Shown here in pieces: positions 16,772-25,278 of a stretch of DNA of 64,000 nucleotides. The notes under the pieces were generated by a model, which was not told where the DNA came from, ran no database searches, and saw only the letters and a list, made by a program, of their open reading frames with translations. The stretch spans positions 1-64,000 of the forward strand of contig NZ_KB894656.1 in the NCBI RefSeq assembly GCF_000374585.1. Direction: 5' to 3'. Every line of letters begins with the position of its first letter. Within the stretch, counting starts at the first letter, position 1. This stretch comes from Phocaeicola barnesiae DSM 18169 = JCM 13652. Lineage in GTDB: Bacteria > Bacteroidota > Bacteroidia > Bacteroidales > Bacteroidaceae. A program made the position numbers and the translations under genes.

Positions 16772-16794
16772 GTTACTTTGGATTTTAGTGGTTG

Positions 16795-17175
16795 TTATTC
16801 TTCGGTCGGATGTCCCGGCTGCGGCTTCACCCGCACATAGTCCCCGTTTGGCGAGAAAGTCAGCACATCCGTGGCCTCGTTGTAGGACACGTCGATGCGG
16901 AAGCCGGTGTTCATGAACAGGTTGCCGTTCTCCTCCTGCAAGAGATAGGTTTCCGGCTTGAGCTTGCGGCGCAGACCGCTACGACGGAACACCGTCACTT
17001 TGTAGGCTTCGCCCTCCTTGTAGATAAGCACGTCAGGTTTTCCCTCCACGCTCTCCCAGTTCCCGCACAGCATGTCGCGGCGGTTGTCGGCCACGTCGCA
17101 GGATTGCAGCATCATGACCGCCAATCCGATAAGGCACTTGCTGACTTGCAGCATTTTCACTTTTGGTAAATTCAT
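16795..17175 (-). CDS. traH: DUF3876-like lipoprotein, traH position
   Basis: A 126-residue protein with an N-terminal hydrophobic segment ending VMMLQSC, a lipobox-like site, so the mature protein is probably a small lipoprotein. The rest is beta-rich and ends with YVRVKPQPGHPTEE. It resembles the DUF3876 proteins found between traG and traI. The name traH is from gene order. Translation may start at the first Met or at MLQVSK eight codons in; the signal sequence survives either way. Confidence 0.65.
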   Translation of the reverse strand: MNLPKVKMLQVSKCLIGLAVMMLQSCDVADNRRDMLCGNWESVEGKPDVLIYKEGEAYKVTVFRRSGLRRKLKPETYLLQEENGNLFMNTGFRIDVSYNEATDVLTFSPNGDYVRVKPQPGHPTEE

Positions 17176-17215
17176 ACGCGTTTTTCTTTTTTGGTTGATA
17201 CATTCTGTTTTTTAG

Positions 17216-19720
17216 TTATTCCTTGTTTCTCCGCCTTTCGGCAAGCTGCCGGATGGCGGCTTCGATGTCGTCGCCCAGCTTCTCCGCCAGACGGTAAACC
17301 TCCACTTTTTCCGTTTCCTCGGTGGTGTACGCCAGATACTCTTCCGCGCTGACCTCCGTGGCATAGACCGCCGACTGCGTGCCGCCCAAGCCTATCCACA
17401 CCTCCTTGTAGAGCCGTGAAGGGTTGTTCGCCATGTTGATGGAGAGTATCTGCGACTTCTCCTTTTCCGTCAGTCCGAGCAACGCCTGTATCTGGTCGAA
17501 CTTGTTCATATATTTCCTTTGGTCAAGCAGGATTTTACAATCCGAGTTGTTGATAATGCTCTCTTTGACCACCGGAGAACTGATAATGTCGTCCACCTCC
17601 TGCGTCACCACGATTGCCTCGCCGTAATATTTTCTGACCGTCTTATACATATAGCGCAGATATTCAGCCATGTTCGCCGATGAGAGGGCCTTCCAAGCCT
17701 CTTCCACGATAAGCTGTTTCCGCACGCCTTTCAGCCGCCGCATCTTGTTGATGAAGGCTTCCATGATGATGATGGTCACGACGGGGAACAGTTCGCGGTT
17801 TTCTTTAATCGAATCTATCTCGAAGACGATGAACCGCTTGCCGAGCAGGTCGATGTTCTCCGTGGAGTTGAGCAGGAAATCGTAACGCCCGCCCCGGTAA
17901 TACTGCCGCATGGTGGTGAGCATGTTGTCGATGTTGAAGTCGGACTTCTCCACCTTGATGTCACGCTGTGCCAGTTCCTTGCGGTAGTCGTCACGCATAT
18001 ACTCGTAGAAGGTGTTGAACGACGGCACGATGCTACGGTCGGATTGGATGCGCTCAATATAGGCACTCACGGCACTGCCCAGCTCGCCGCTCTCCGTCTT
18101 TGTCACCTTGTCGTCCTCCGACTTCCAGAGCGTCAGCAACAGGGTCTTGATGCTGTCCTTCTTCTCCACGTCGAAGATGTAATCGTCGGTGTAGAACGGG
18201 TTGAAGCTGATGGGCTTATCTTCCGTGTAGGTGAAATACACACCGTCCGCTCCGCCTGTCTTGCGTCGGATCATGCCGCACAAGCCCTGATAGGAGTTTC
18301 CCGTGTCCACCAATACCACATGTGCGCCTTGCTCATAATATTGGCGCACGAGGTGGTTCATGAAGAAAGACTTGCCGCTGCCCGAAGGACCCAGCACGAA
18401 CTTGTTGCGGTTGGTCGTGATACCTCGCTTCATGGGCAGGTCGGAGATGTCAAGGTGCAGCGGTTTTCCCGTGAGCCTGTCCACCATCTTGATGCCGAAG
18501 GGCGAGAGCGAGCTGCGGTAGTTGGTTTCCTCTGTGAACAGGCACACCGCCTGTTCGATGAAGGTGTGGAAACTCTCTTCCGCCGGGAAGTCCGCCGCAT
18601 TGCCGGGTATCGCCGCCCAGTAGAGTGTCGGGCAGTCGATGGTGTTGTGGCGCGGCACGCATTCCATGCTTGCCAACTGGCTGCCCACGTCGTTCTTGAT
18701 ATGCTTCAGTTCCTCCGCATCGTCGCTCCACGCCATGACGTTGAAGTGTGCCCGTACCGAGGTCAGTCCGTAGGAATGGGCTTCGTTCAGGTATTGGTCT
18801 ATCCACTCGCGGTTGATGCTGTTGCTCCTTGAATAGCGAGATAGCGACTGCATGTTACGGGCGGACTTCTCGAACTTCTGCAAGGTTTCCTCACTGTTGT
18901 CTATCAGCACATACTGGTTGTAGATATGGTTGCAGGAGAGCAGAAGCCCCACCGGGGAGGCGAATGACAGTCGGCAGTCACTCCGGTCGGTGGAGAGCTT
19001 CTCGTAACGGGTGTCGGTAGCCACCTTGCCCGGCAGGTCTTCCGCGTCGGAGAGGGTGTGCAGACACAGGCGGTTGTCGCCGATGCGCATCTCCCTTGCC
19101 GAAAGCTCGATGTCCTGCAAGGTGGTGTCACCTTCCGGCATGAGCGAGAAGTAGCGTTCAATAAGTCCCGTCTTTCCCTCAGTACCCACAATCTCATCGG
19201 TGGAGAGGCGGCGCAGCCTGACAAGCCCGCTGTCGTTCATGATGCGCTCGAACTGTTCGCAGGCTTCCAAGAACTTGGTCGTGGTTTCCCTGTCCAGCTC
19301 CTTCGGGATGATATGTCCCCGGCACAGCGTGCTGAAATTGCTCTGCATCCGGTTACGCTCCTTTGTTGTCTTGGTCAGGTAGAGGTAGCAGGTGTGTTTC
19401 AGGTACGGACGCTCGTTGAAGTGACGCTCGAAAGAGCGGCTTAAAAAGCTCATGTCGTCCTTCTGAAGCTCCGGTTTGTAGCGTTCCTTGATGAACCAGT
19501 CCTGTTTGTGGACGACGGAGTAGTCCGGCAGCACCTTGATAGCCTTGCACCAGCAACTGTGTATCGCCTCGTACTCCGCACCCGTCACGGTGTAAAGTTC
19601 CGGTAGTTCCACCTCGAAAGCCACCGTGATGTCGGCGTCCTTTGAGATGATGCAGCCATGCTCCACCGCTAAAAGTGGGAACCTGTTTTCCAGTGTTGTC
19701 ATTTTCGATGTATTCCTCAT
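17216..19720 (-). CDS. traG: Conjugation ATPase TraG (VirB4-like)
   Basis: An 834-residue cytoplasmic ATPase of the VirB4/TraC family. The Walker A motif is GPSGSGKSFFMNH (about residues 443-455). It is followed by VVLVDTGNSYQGLCG and a Walker B-like LIVEEAWKAL, and then the VVTQEVDDI sensor region. The N-terminal 400 residues are the VirB4-type domain that docks on the channel. It powers pilus and channel assembly and is distinct from the coupling protein MobC. The first codons overlap the traF stop. The start at MRNTSKM fits this; MTTLENRF six codons in is an alternative. Confidence 0.93.
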   Translation of the reverse strand: MRNTSKMTTLENRFPLLAVEHGCIISKDADITVAFEVELPELYTVTGAEYEAIHSCWCKAIKVLPDYSVVHKQDWFIKERYKPELQKDDMSFLSRSFERHFNERPYLKHTCYLYLTKTTKERNRMQSNFSTLCRGHIIPKELDRETTTKFLEACEQFERIMNDSGLVRLRRLSTDEIVGTEGKTGLIERYFSLMPEGDTTLQDIELSAREMRIGDNRLCLHTLSDAEDLPGKVATDTRYEKLSTDRSDCRLSFASPVGLLLSCNHIYNQYVLIDNSEETLQKFEKSARNMQSLSRYSRSNSINREWIDQYLNEAHSYGLTSVRAHFNVMAWSDDAEELKHIKNDVGSQLASMECVPRHNTIDCPTLYWAAIPGNAADFPAEESFHTFIEQAVCLFTEETNYRSSLSPFGIKMVDRLTGKPLHLDISDLPMKRGITTNRNKFVLGPSGSGKSFFMNHLVRQYYEQGAHVVLVDTGNSYQGLCGMIRRKTGGADGVYFTYTEDKPISFNPFYTDDYIFDVEKKDSIKTLLLTLWKSEDDKVTKTESGELGSAVSAYIERIQSDRSIVPSFNTFYEYMRDDYRKELAQRDIKVEKSDFNIDNMLTTMRQYYRGGRYDFLLNSTENIDLLGKRFIVFEIDSIKENRELFPVVTIIIMEAFINKMRRLKGVRKQLIVEEAWKALSSANMAEYLRYMYKTVRKYYGEAIVVTQEVDDIISSPVVKESIINNSDCKILLDQRKYMNKFDQIQALLGLTEKEKSQILSINMANNPSRLYKEVWIGLGGTQSAVYATEVSAEEYLAYTTEETEKVEVYRLAEKLGDDIEAAIRQLAERRRNKE

Positions 19721-20049
19721 TGTCTTTCTTCCTTTCGTTGTCGTTTGAACAGACGGGTTATCCGCCGCCGGTTGATAAGGTATCGGGGATGGCTCCGTGC
19801 CGCTCCTAATTTCATCAGCCCGTGTTCACCGTACCGGGCGTTCAGCGCGAAGGTCTGCCATACAAGGAGGGAGGACGATGCCGCGCCGAAGCCGATACAT
19901 ATCCACTGGTCGATACCGACCATGTAGAGGATGACGAACAGGACGAAGAGAGCCAGCAGACCTCCGCAGAAGATGAAGAGGTACTGTGCCTTCAAGCCCT
20001 TGAACTCTACCGGACGGCCGATACCCTTGTTGATTGGGTATTCAGCCAT
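19717..20049 (-). CDS. traF: Conjugative transposon protein TraF (DUF4133, VirB3-like)
   Basis: A 110-residue protein, MAEYPINKGIGRPVEFKGL, with two adjacent membrane helices (YLFIFCGGLLALFVLFVILY and WICIGFGAASSSLLVW) and a basic tail (RRRITRLFKRQRKEERQ). This is the VirB3-like topology of TraF/DUF4133. It is coupled to traG by a four-base overlap, as virB3 and virB4 often are. Confidence 0.9.
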   Translation of the reverse strand: MAEYPINKGIGRPVEFKGLKAQYLFIFCGGLLALFVLFVILYMVGIDQWICIGFGAASSSLLVWQTFALNARYGEHGLMKLGAARSHPRYLINRRRITRLFKRQRKEERQ

Positions 20050-20059
20050 ACATTATTTA

Positions 20060-20377
20060 TTAAAGGAAGAATGAGCGCAGGATGGTGGCGGCAACAATCA
20101 GGAAGATGCACGCGCCGAACCACGAGGCGGCTGTCTTGCTGGTGTCGGGGTCGCCCGATGAAAACTTGCCGTACACTTTTACGCCCCCGATAAGCCCGAC
20201 GACTGCACCGATGGCGTATATCAGTTTAGTTCCGGGGTCGAAATAAGAACTCACCATAGAGGTGGCTTCGTTGATGCCCGCGATGCCGTTTCCCTGCGCG
20301 AAAGCGGAGGCGGTTGCGGCGATGACAAGTGCCGCGGAGAGGATTGCTTTTCTGTTTTTCAAGATGTTCTTGTTCAT
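20060..20377 (-). CDS. traE: Conjugative transposon protein TraE (DUF4134, VirB2-like)
   Basis: A 105-residue protein with a 28-residue signal sequence ending ATASAFAQG. The small mature protein has two hydrophobic helices (LIYAIGAVVGLIGGVKVYG and AASWFGACIFLIVAATIL) joined by a polar loop, the layout of a VirB2 pilin. It matches TraE/DUF4134. It lies 10 bases before traF. A CCACTAAAACCAAAGTA box is about 70 bases upstream of its start, followed by AAAGTATCAAC, which recurs in the exc leader. Confidence 0.88.
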   Translation of the reverse strand: MNKNILKNRKAILSAALVIAATASAFAQGNGIAGINEATSMVSSYFDPGTKLIYAIGAVVGLIGGVKVYGKFSSGDPDTSKTAASWFGACIFLIVAATILRSFFL

Positions 20378-20578
20378 AAACTGTTCTTGTTTTTTGCCGT
20401 CAAAAGGGTGGATGGTCCTTTGTCGGGCGGTTGATACTTTGTTTCTTTACTTTGGTTTTAGTGGATGCCCGTTTGTTTCCACGGACGTGGGCGTGTCCGT
20501 TGCGGATGGGGATGCGCCTTGCGTTTCCTCGCCGCGTGGGTTGATGTCATTCTTTCATGTTCATTTCTTTTATTGTTG

Positions 20579-21307
20579 TCATACATAGTTGCGAATGTCG
20601 AACTCCTCGATGTTGTCCGGCACGACGAACTCCTTTTCAGATTTCTTCAGCCGAATCTCGATAAGCCCCTTGATGCGGATGCCTATCTCCGAAGAGCCTT
20701 CCATCATTTTCTCGTACAACTCCGTGCCCTCCATGTCGGTGAACACCTTAGCCGCCTTTTCACGTTCCGCCTGTGTCGCGTCCGGGTTTTTGGCGGTCTT
20801 GCAGGCGTCGTCAATCTCGTCAAAGCTGCTGCCCGAAGCCCGTGGCGTGTCCGAGGCGTCCTCTTCCGGTTCGTCGTCCCCGTATCCCAGTTCCTCCGGC
20901 GGTATGCTCGTGAAGGTCTCATCGAGTTTTTCCTCCGGGACTTGTGCCGGGCGGGATGCGTTTCCCGTTTTTCCGTCGTCAAAAGTAGCCTCTTCCTCCG
21001 ACAGCTCAATGCCTTTTTCAATAGTGGCGGCTTCTTGCGTCGGTATGGCAGCGGTTGTCCGGGTGGATGCCATCCTGAAACGGCTCTTGCCGATGATGTC
21101 CGCCTTTTCCGCAGGGACTTCCTCGTGTGCCGCTATGCGTTTAGCCTCATTCCCGTCCAGTGACCGCCATAATCCGACAATGCCCTTGAAGAAGCGGACA
21201 ATCCGCGTGTCCATGATGCGCTCGTAAAGGAGCAGGAACAGGAACCAGAGGTTGCAGCCGACCGATACCGCCAGCAGAATGTCTGTCATGCTGATTGTGT
21301 AATTCAT
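20579..21307 (-). CDS. traD: Conjugal transfer protein TraD
   Basis: A 242-residue protein from MNYTISMTDILLAV. One N-terminal membrane helix (ILLAVSVGCNLWFLFLLLY) is followed by a long acidic, probably disordered region (EELGYGDDEPEEDASD) and a C-terminal folded part (GIRIKGLIEIRLKKSEKEFVV). Position and architecture match traD of CTnDOT. Its function in transfer is not known. The start is placed at 21307 because the residues upstream are polar and do not belong to the domain. Confidence 0.75.
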   Translation of the reverse strand: MNYTISMTDILLAVSVGCNLWFLFLLLYERIMDTRIVRFFKGIVGLWRSLDGNEAKRIAAHEEVPAEKADIIGKSRFRMASTRTTAAIPTQEAATIEKGIELSEEEATFDDGKTGNASRPAQVPEEKLDETFTSIPPEELGYGDDEPEEDASDTPRASGSSFDEIDDACKTAKNPDATQAEREKAAKVFTDMEGTELYEKMMEGSSEIGIRIKGLIEIRLKKSEKEFVVPDNIEEFDIRNYV

Positions 21308-21323
21308 ATCCTTCCGTTTTTGG

Positions 21324-21683
21324 TTAGAATACTGAATTGTAATTTCGGGCATAAAGGCTCTTTATCGCATCTTCGCACTGGTTGAAGTGGTGCGTCAGCA
21401 CATGGTCGATGTAAGCGGACAGCGTAAGCCGGTCATGCCCGATTACACGGGTGATACGCATGATACGCTCGTGGTACTCCGGGCGCACATACGCCATCTT
21501 CCCCTCACGTGCCTTTACTTCCGGGTCGCGGATGAACAGGCGTTCATAGTCCTTCTCACTGCATTTGCCGCTTACCGGGACAGGCGACAGTATTTCCACA
21601 CTCGCCTGCACTTGGGTAAACATACCTCCGCAGTCTTGCTGTGGTCTTTTTTCATTCGGTGTCATTTCTTTTTCCATTTTCAA
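21324..21683 (-). CDS. traC: TraC-like DUF3408 protein
   Basis: A 119-residue protein with the DUF3408 pattern: a variable N terminus, then DYERLFIRDPEVKAREGKMAYVRPEYHERI, split over conserved strands, and a C-terminal helix pair (TLSAYIDHVLTHHFNQCE). The C-terminal domain resembles ribbon-helix-helix-type DNA-binding domains of partition accessory proteins. It overlaps traB by four bases and is paralogous to it. It probably works with the ParA-like TraA on element DNA, as inference. Confidence 0.78.
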   Translation of the reverse strand: MKMEKEMTPNEKRPQQDCGGMFTQVQASVEILSPVPVSGKCSEKDYERLFIRDPEVKAREGKMAYVRPEYHERIMRITRVIGHDRLTLSAYIDHVLTHHFNQCEDAIKSLYARNYNSVF

Positions 21684-22126
21684 ATCAGATCTTCACGTTG
21701 TTTCTTGTACAGTTCGTTGATTCTCTCCTTGTGCTGTTCCAGATGCTGGCGCAGCACGGTATCCACATATCCGCCTACTGAGATTTCCCCTCCGGCGATG
21801 TCGTTCACGATTCTGAGGATCTTGCCGTGGACGTCACGGCTGATATAGACACATTGGCGGGTCTTTATCTCGTTGCGGCGCAGGAATAGCTCGTTGTAGT
21901 CCTCGTCCTGCCTTTTCCGGCGTCCACTTTCCCTCTGCGCTTTTTCCCGTGTTACGGGTTGCACAGGAGATGGTTCCGGTGCGGCGGTGTCCTCTTCGGT
22001 CGGTGCAGCTGCGGGTACTTCCTGTGCGGGGCGCAGTGTCCCGTCCTGTGTGCGCCGCCCGATGGAGGCTAACAGCAGTTCCTCGTCGATGCCTTCCGTG
22101 TTCACTTTCCTGCTGCCCATGCTCAC
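21680..22126 (-). CDS. traB: TraB-like DUF3408 protein
   Basis: A 148-residue DUF3408 protein. The N-terminal half is Pro/Glu-rich and probably disordered. The C-terminal half has YNELFLRRNEIKTRQCVYISRDVH and SVGGYVDTVLRQHLEQH, matching the same domain as in the next gene. Starts and stops overlap on both sides (with traA and traC), so traA, traB and traC form one coupled unit. The pair of DUF3408 proteins behind a ParA ATPase suggests a DNA-positioning cassette. Confidence 0.78.
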   Translation of the reverse strand: MSMGSRKVNTEGIDEELLLASIGRRTQDGTLRPAQEVPAAAPTEEDTAAPEPSPVQPVTREKAQRESGRRKRQDEDYNELFLRRNEIKTRQCVYISRDVHGKILRIVNDIAGGEISVGGYVDTVLRQHLEQHKERINELYKKQREDLI

Positions 22127-22884
22127 TGCGGTCTGATGATGTCGCTTATCTCTTCGGAAAACTCCCGGATGCCACTCCCTTTCAGCAGTGCCGTGTCCAT
22201 CGGGAAGATGGTGGAGCGGAAAACGCTCTTGCGCTCTTCCGAAAGGTCACGGCGGAACTTCTTGCTGTCGGGCAAGCGGGTGGAAAGTACCGGAAAGCCC
22301 ATTTCGGCTATCACTTCCTCGTAGATGCCGTACAAGTCGTTCCTCTCCCTGCCGTCCACCATCGTCCAGAACAGATGCAGCCCCTTTGTTTTCGCCTGTC
22401 CGGTAGTCATCAGCCTGTCGCGGAACATCGTGACGAATTTCAGGGTACTCTCCACGACAAAGCGGTCGGCACTCAGCGGAGTGAAAATGTAGTCCATCTG
22501 CGAGAGCGTCTTTATCACGCCGTTGCTTCGGAGTGTGCCGGGCATGTCGAAGAACACCACGTCGGGTTTCACGTCCTCAGTGGCAATCATCCTCTCGGCA
22601 TCGTCGAGGGCGTTCACCGCATTGCTTTTGACGATGGTGTAGGCGTTCTTTTTGATCCGGCGGAAATGGTCGCAAGCGAGAGCCTTGAAGTAGGTGCTGC
22701 TGTCGATAAGCCCCATTTCGTGTTCGCGCAGCCCGTGGATGCTGTGCTGCGGGTCGTCGCAGTCCACGACGGCGACATTGTAGCCTTTCACGTTGTGCAG
22801 GTAGCTGGCGGCAAGTGCCGTGACAGTGGATTTGCCGATGCCACCTTTCTGTGTTGCGAATGCAACGAAGATTTCCTTACTCAT
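22123..22884 (-). CDS. traA: ParA-like ATPase TraA
   Basis: A 253-residue ParA/MinD-type ATPase starting MSKEIFVAFATQKGGIGKSTVTAL. The deviant Walker A is KGGIGKST, the next motif is VAVVDCDDPQHS, and FFDMPGTLRSNG is the Walker B region. It is the first gene of the tra operon. A longer in-frame extension upstream is polar and not ParA-like, and the start chosen gives the canonical N terminus. ParA proteins of conjugative elements help position or load DNA; the exact role here is not known. Confidence 0.92.
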   Translation of the reverse strand: MSKEIFVAFATQKGGIGKSTVTALAASYLHNVKGYNVAVVDCDDPQHSIHGLREHEMGLIDSSTYFKALACDHFRRIKKNAYTIVKSNAVNALDDAERMIATEDVKPDVVFFDMPGTLRSNGVIKTLSQMDYIFTPLSADRFVVESTLKFVTMFRDRLMTTGQAKTKGLHLFWTMVDGRERNDLYGIYEEVIAEMGFPVLSTRLPDSKKFRRDLSEERKSVFRSTIFPMDTALLKGSGIREFSEEISDIIRPQ

Positions 22885-23593
22885 AGTTCCATTTATTTTA
22901 ATTGTTGATGATTTGTTTTTCTGTTTCCATACGGATTTGGCTGTCGCACCATCCGCTTCCGTGACTACACACGCAGGCGGGTCGTCGCGTATCCGGTTCT
23001 GTGGTGAAGCGGTGCGTCGGACAAATGGTGATTGACGACATTGCGTCATGAAGTCATTGAATCCATACGTCACCGAATTGTCGGAGAACCGGGTTTCCGA
23101 CGGTTCGGGTATCCGTTTCGGCAAGTATCCGAAGAAGCGGATTTCCGGGTATTTGAATGTTCCGTTTATCATATCTTCAAATCGTTCGTTTCTTGAATCA
23201 TGCTGCAAATAAACAAGTATATTTTGGAACCTGTATCACTTCTCCGGCAAGTGGCGGCACGTTGCGCCGGTTGGCAGTCATTGACCGGGTCAAGCATCTG
23301 TCCGATACCGCTTTAAGGGCGTAACTTTGCACCCGGACAGCAGGGTTCGCCGATGACGCGCGGCCCGGAGTCCTGAAAGGTATTTTCCCAATCCGTCCCC
23401 TGACGGATTTTTATGTTCACCTGAACATAGCAAGATGTCTTTTCAGCCGCTCAAAATATTTTGAGCAGCCACGAAAAGCACTTGCCCTTGCAGGGGGCGG
23501 GCTTTCCCTCCGAAGTCGGGAAGCCTTTCAGAACTGCGGTGCTGTAATCCGAAGCGGCGGCTTATGCCGTCAATCCGCTAAATCCAAAGTAAT
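22885..23593. other. Divergent tra/mob intergenic region, probable oriT
   Basis: About 700 bases between divergent traA and mobA hold no convincing gene; a frame upstream of traA is open but not protein-like. GTAACTTTGC (23321-23330) contains a -7 box pointing to mobA. ATGTTCA/TGAACAT (23413-23419 and 23422-23428) and the perfect 18-bp palindrome GCTCAAAATATTTTGAGC (23449-23466) are good relaxosome recognition candidates. oriT of CTnDOT is known to lie near mobA; the nick site cannot be read here. Confidence 0.6.
23413..23466. other. Paired palindromes, oriT candidate
   Basis: Two perfect inverted repeats 20 bases apart: a 7-bp-arm repeat with a CC spacer, and an 18-bp spacerless palindrome. 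They lie 130-180 bases upstream of mobA, whose product probably binds oriT. Confidence 0.55.
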
Positions 23594-24022
23594 ATGAAAG
23601 AGAAAAGGAAAAGCAAATCAGGGAGAAATCCCAAACTTGATCCGGCGGTGTACCGGTACACCGTCCGTTTCAACGAGGAGGAACACAACCGTTTCCTCGC
23701 CATGTTCGGAAAATCGGGTGTCTATGCACGGTCTGTTTTCCTCAAAGCGCACTTCTTCGGGCAACCGTTCAAGGTGCTGAAGGTGGACAAGACGTTGGTG
23801 GACTATTACACCAAACTGTCGGATTTTCATGCACAATTCCGTGCCGTGGGTACGAATTACAACCAAGTCGTGAAGGAACTGAGGCTGCATTTTTCAGAGA
23901 AAAAGGCGATGGCGTTGCTCTACAAATTAGAGCAACACACCGTCGAACTCGTGAAACTGAGCCGCCGGATTGTGGAACTTTCAAGGGAAATGGAGGCAAA
24001 ATGGTCGCAAAAATCAGTGTAG
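23594..24022 (+). CDS. mobA: Relaxosome accessory protein MobA
   Basis: A 142-residue basic protein (MKEKRKSKSGRNPKLDP) with a ribbon-helix-helix-like start, VYRYTVRFNEEEHNRFLAMF, and helical C-terminal segments including VGTNYNQVVKELRLHF. This is the MobC/BmgB-type accessory pattern that helps the relaxase bind oriT. It overlaps mobB by 22 bases. The box CCGCTAAATCCAAAGTA ends two bases before its start codon. Confidence 0.87.
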   Translation: MKEKRKSKSGRNPKLDPAVYRYTVRFNEEEHNRFLAMFGKSGVYARSVFLKAHFFGQPFKVLKVDKTLVDYYTKLSDFHAQFRAVGTNYNQVVKELRLHFSEKKAMALLYKLEQHTVELVKLSRRIVELSREMEAKWSQKSV

Positions 24023-25248
24023 GAAGTTCGTTGTACGGCGCGATTGCCTACAACGGGGAGAAGATTAACGAGGCGCAGGGGCGGCTTCTCACCACCAACC
24101 GCATCTACAATGACGGTTCGGGAACGGTGGACATAGGCAAGGCGATGGAGGGTTTTCTCACCTTCCTGCCACCGCAGATGAAGATCGAGAAGCCGGTGGT
24201 GCATATCTCTCTCAACCCGCACCCGGAGGATGTGCTGACCGATATTGAGTTGCAGAATATCGCCCGCGAGTATCTGGAAAAACTCGGTTTCGGAAACCAG
24301 CCTTATCTTGTATTCAAGCACGAGGACATCGACCGCCACCACCTGCACATCGTGACGGTCAACGTGGACGAGAACGGGAAAAGGCTCAACCGGGATTTTC
24401 TCTACCGCCGCAGCGACCGTATCCGCAGGGAACTGGAACAGAAGTACGGATTGCATCCGGCAGAACGTAAAAATCAGAGATTGGATAATCCGTTGCGCAA
24501 GGTGGCCGCATCGGCAGGTGATGTGAAGAAGCAGGTAGGCAACACCGTGAAGGCTCTGAATGGGCAGTACCGTTTCCAGACGATGGGCGAATACCGTGCG
24601 CTCCTTTCCTTATATAATATGACGGTGGAGGAAGCGAGGGGCAACGTGCGCGGACGGGAGTATCACGGGCTGGTCTATTCCGTCACGGACGACAAGGGTA
24701 ACAAGGTGGGCAACCCGTTCAAATCCTCGCTTTTCGGGAAGTCCGCAGGCTATGAAGCCGTACAGAAGAAGTTTGTCCGTTCCAAATCGGAAATCAAGGA
24801 TAGGAAACTGGCAGACATGACGAAACGCACCGTCCTTTCCGTGCTGCAAGGCACTTATGACAAGGACAAATTTGTATCCCAACTCAAAGAGAAGGGCATC
24901 GACACCGTACTGCGCTACACAGAGGAAGGGCGCATCTATGGGGCTACCTTCATCGACCACCGCACGGGATGCGTGCTGAACGGTTCGCGCATGGGTAAGG
25001 AGCTTTCGGCGAATGCCTTGCAGGAACACTTCACCCTGCCATACGCCGGACAACCGCCGATACCGCTATCCATCCCTGTGGATGCTGCGGACAAGGCACA
25101 CGGGCAGACCGCCTACGACAGTGAAGATATATCGGGCGGTATGGGCTTGCTCACTCCCGAAGGTCCGGCGGTAGATGCCGAGGAAGAGGCTTTCATCCGG
25201 GCGATGAAGCGCAAAAAGAAGAAAAAACGCAAGGGCTTGGGTATGTAA
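24001..25248 (+). CDS. mobB: Relaxase MobB
   Basis: A 415-residue mobilization nuclease. The metal-binding HUH motif is visible in EDIDRHHLHIVTVNV at about residue 115, after the conserved HISLNPHPED segment. The catalytic Tyr is probably near the N terminus. The C terminus is highly basic (MKRKKKKKRKGLGM). It would nick oriT, stay attached to the 5' end and pilot the strand into the recipient. It belongs to the MOBP/Bacteroidales relaxase group. The mobA-mobB overlap indicates coupled translation. Confidence 0.92.
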   Translation: MVAKISVGSSLYGAIAYNGEKINEAQGRLLTTNRIYNDGSGTVDIGKAMEGFLTFLPPQMKIEKPVVHISLNPHPEDVLTDIELQNIAREYLEKLGFGNQPYLVFKHEDIDRHHLHIVTVNVDENGKRLNRDFLYRRSDRIRRELEQKYGLHPAERKNQRLDNPLRKVAASAGDVKKQVGNTVKALNGQYRFQTMGEYRALLSLYNMTVEEARGNVRGREYHGLVYSVTDDKGNKVGNPFKSSLFGKSAGYEAVQKKFVRSKSEIKDRKLADMTKRTVLSVLQGTYDKDKFVSQLKEKGIDTVLRYTEEGRIYGATFIDHRTGCVLNGSRMGKELSANALQEHFTLPYAGQPPIPLSIPVDAADKAHGQTAYDSEDISGGMGLLTPEGPAVDAEEEAFIRAMKRKKKKKRKGLGM

Positions 25249-25278
25249 TCAGAGTATCAACAATTAAAAAATCAATGT

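Noticed and set aside
22885..23208. N-terminal extension of TraA or a separate gene
   Set aside because: The frame is open but its sequence is not domain-like, and the ParA signature begins exactly at the Met at 22884.
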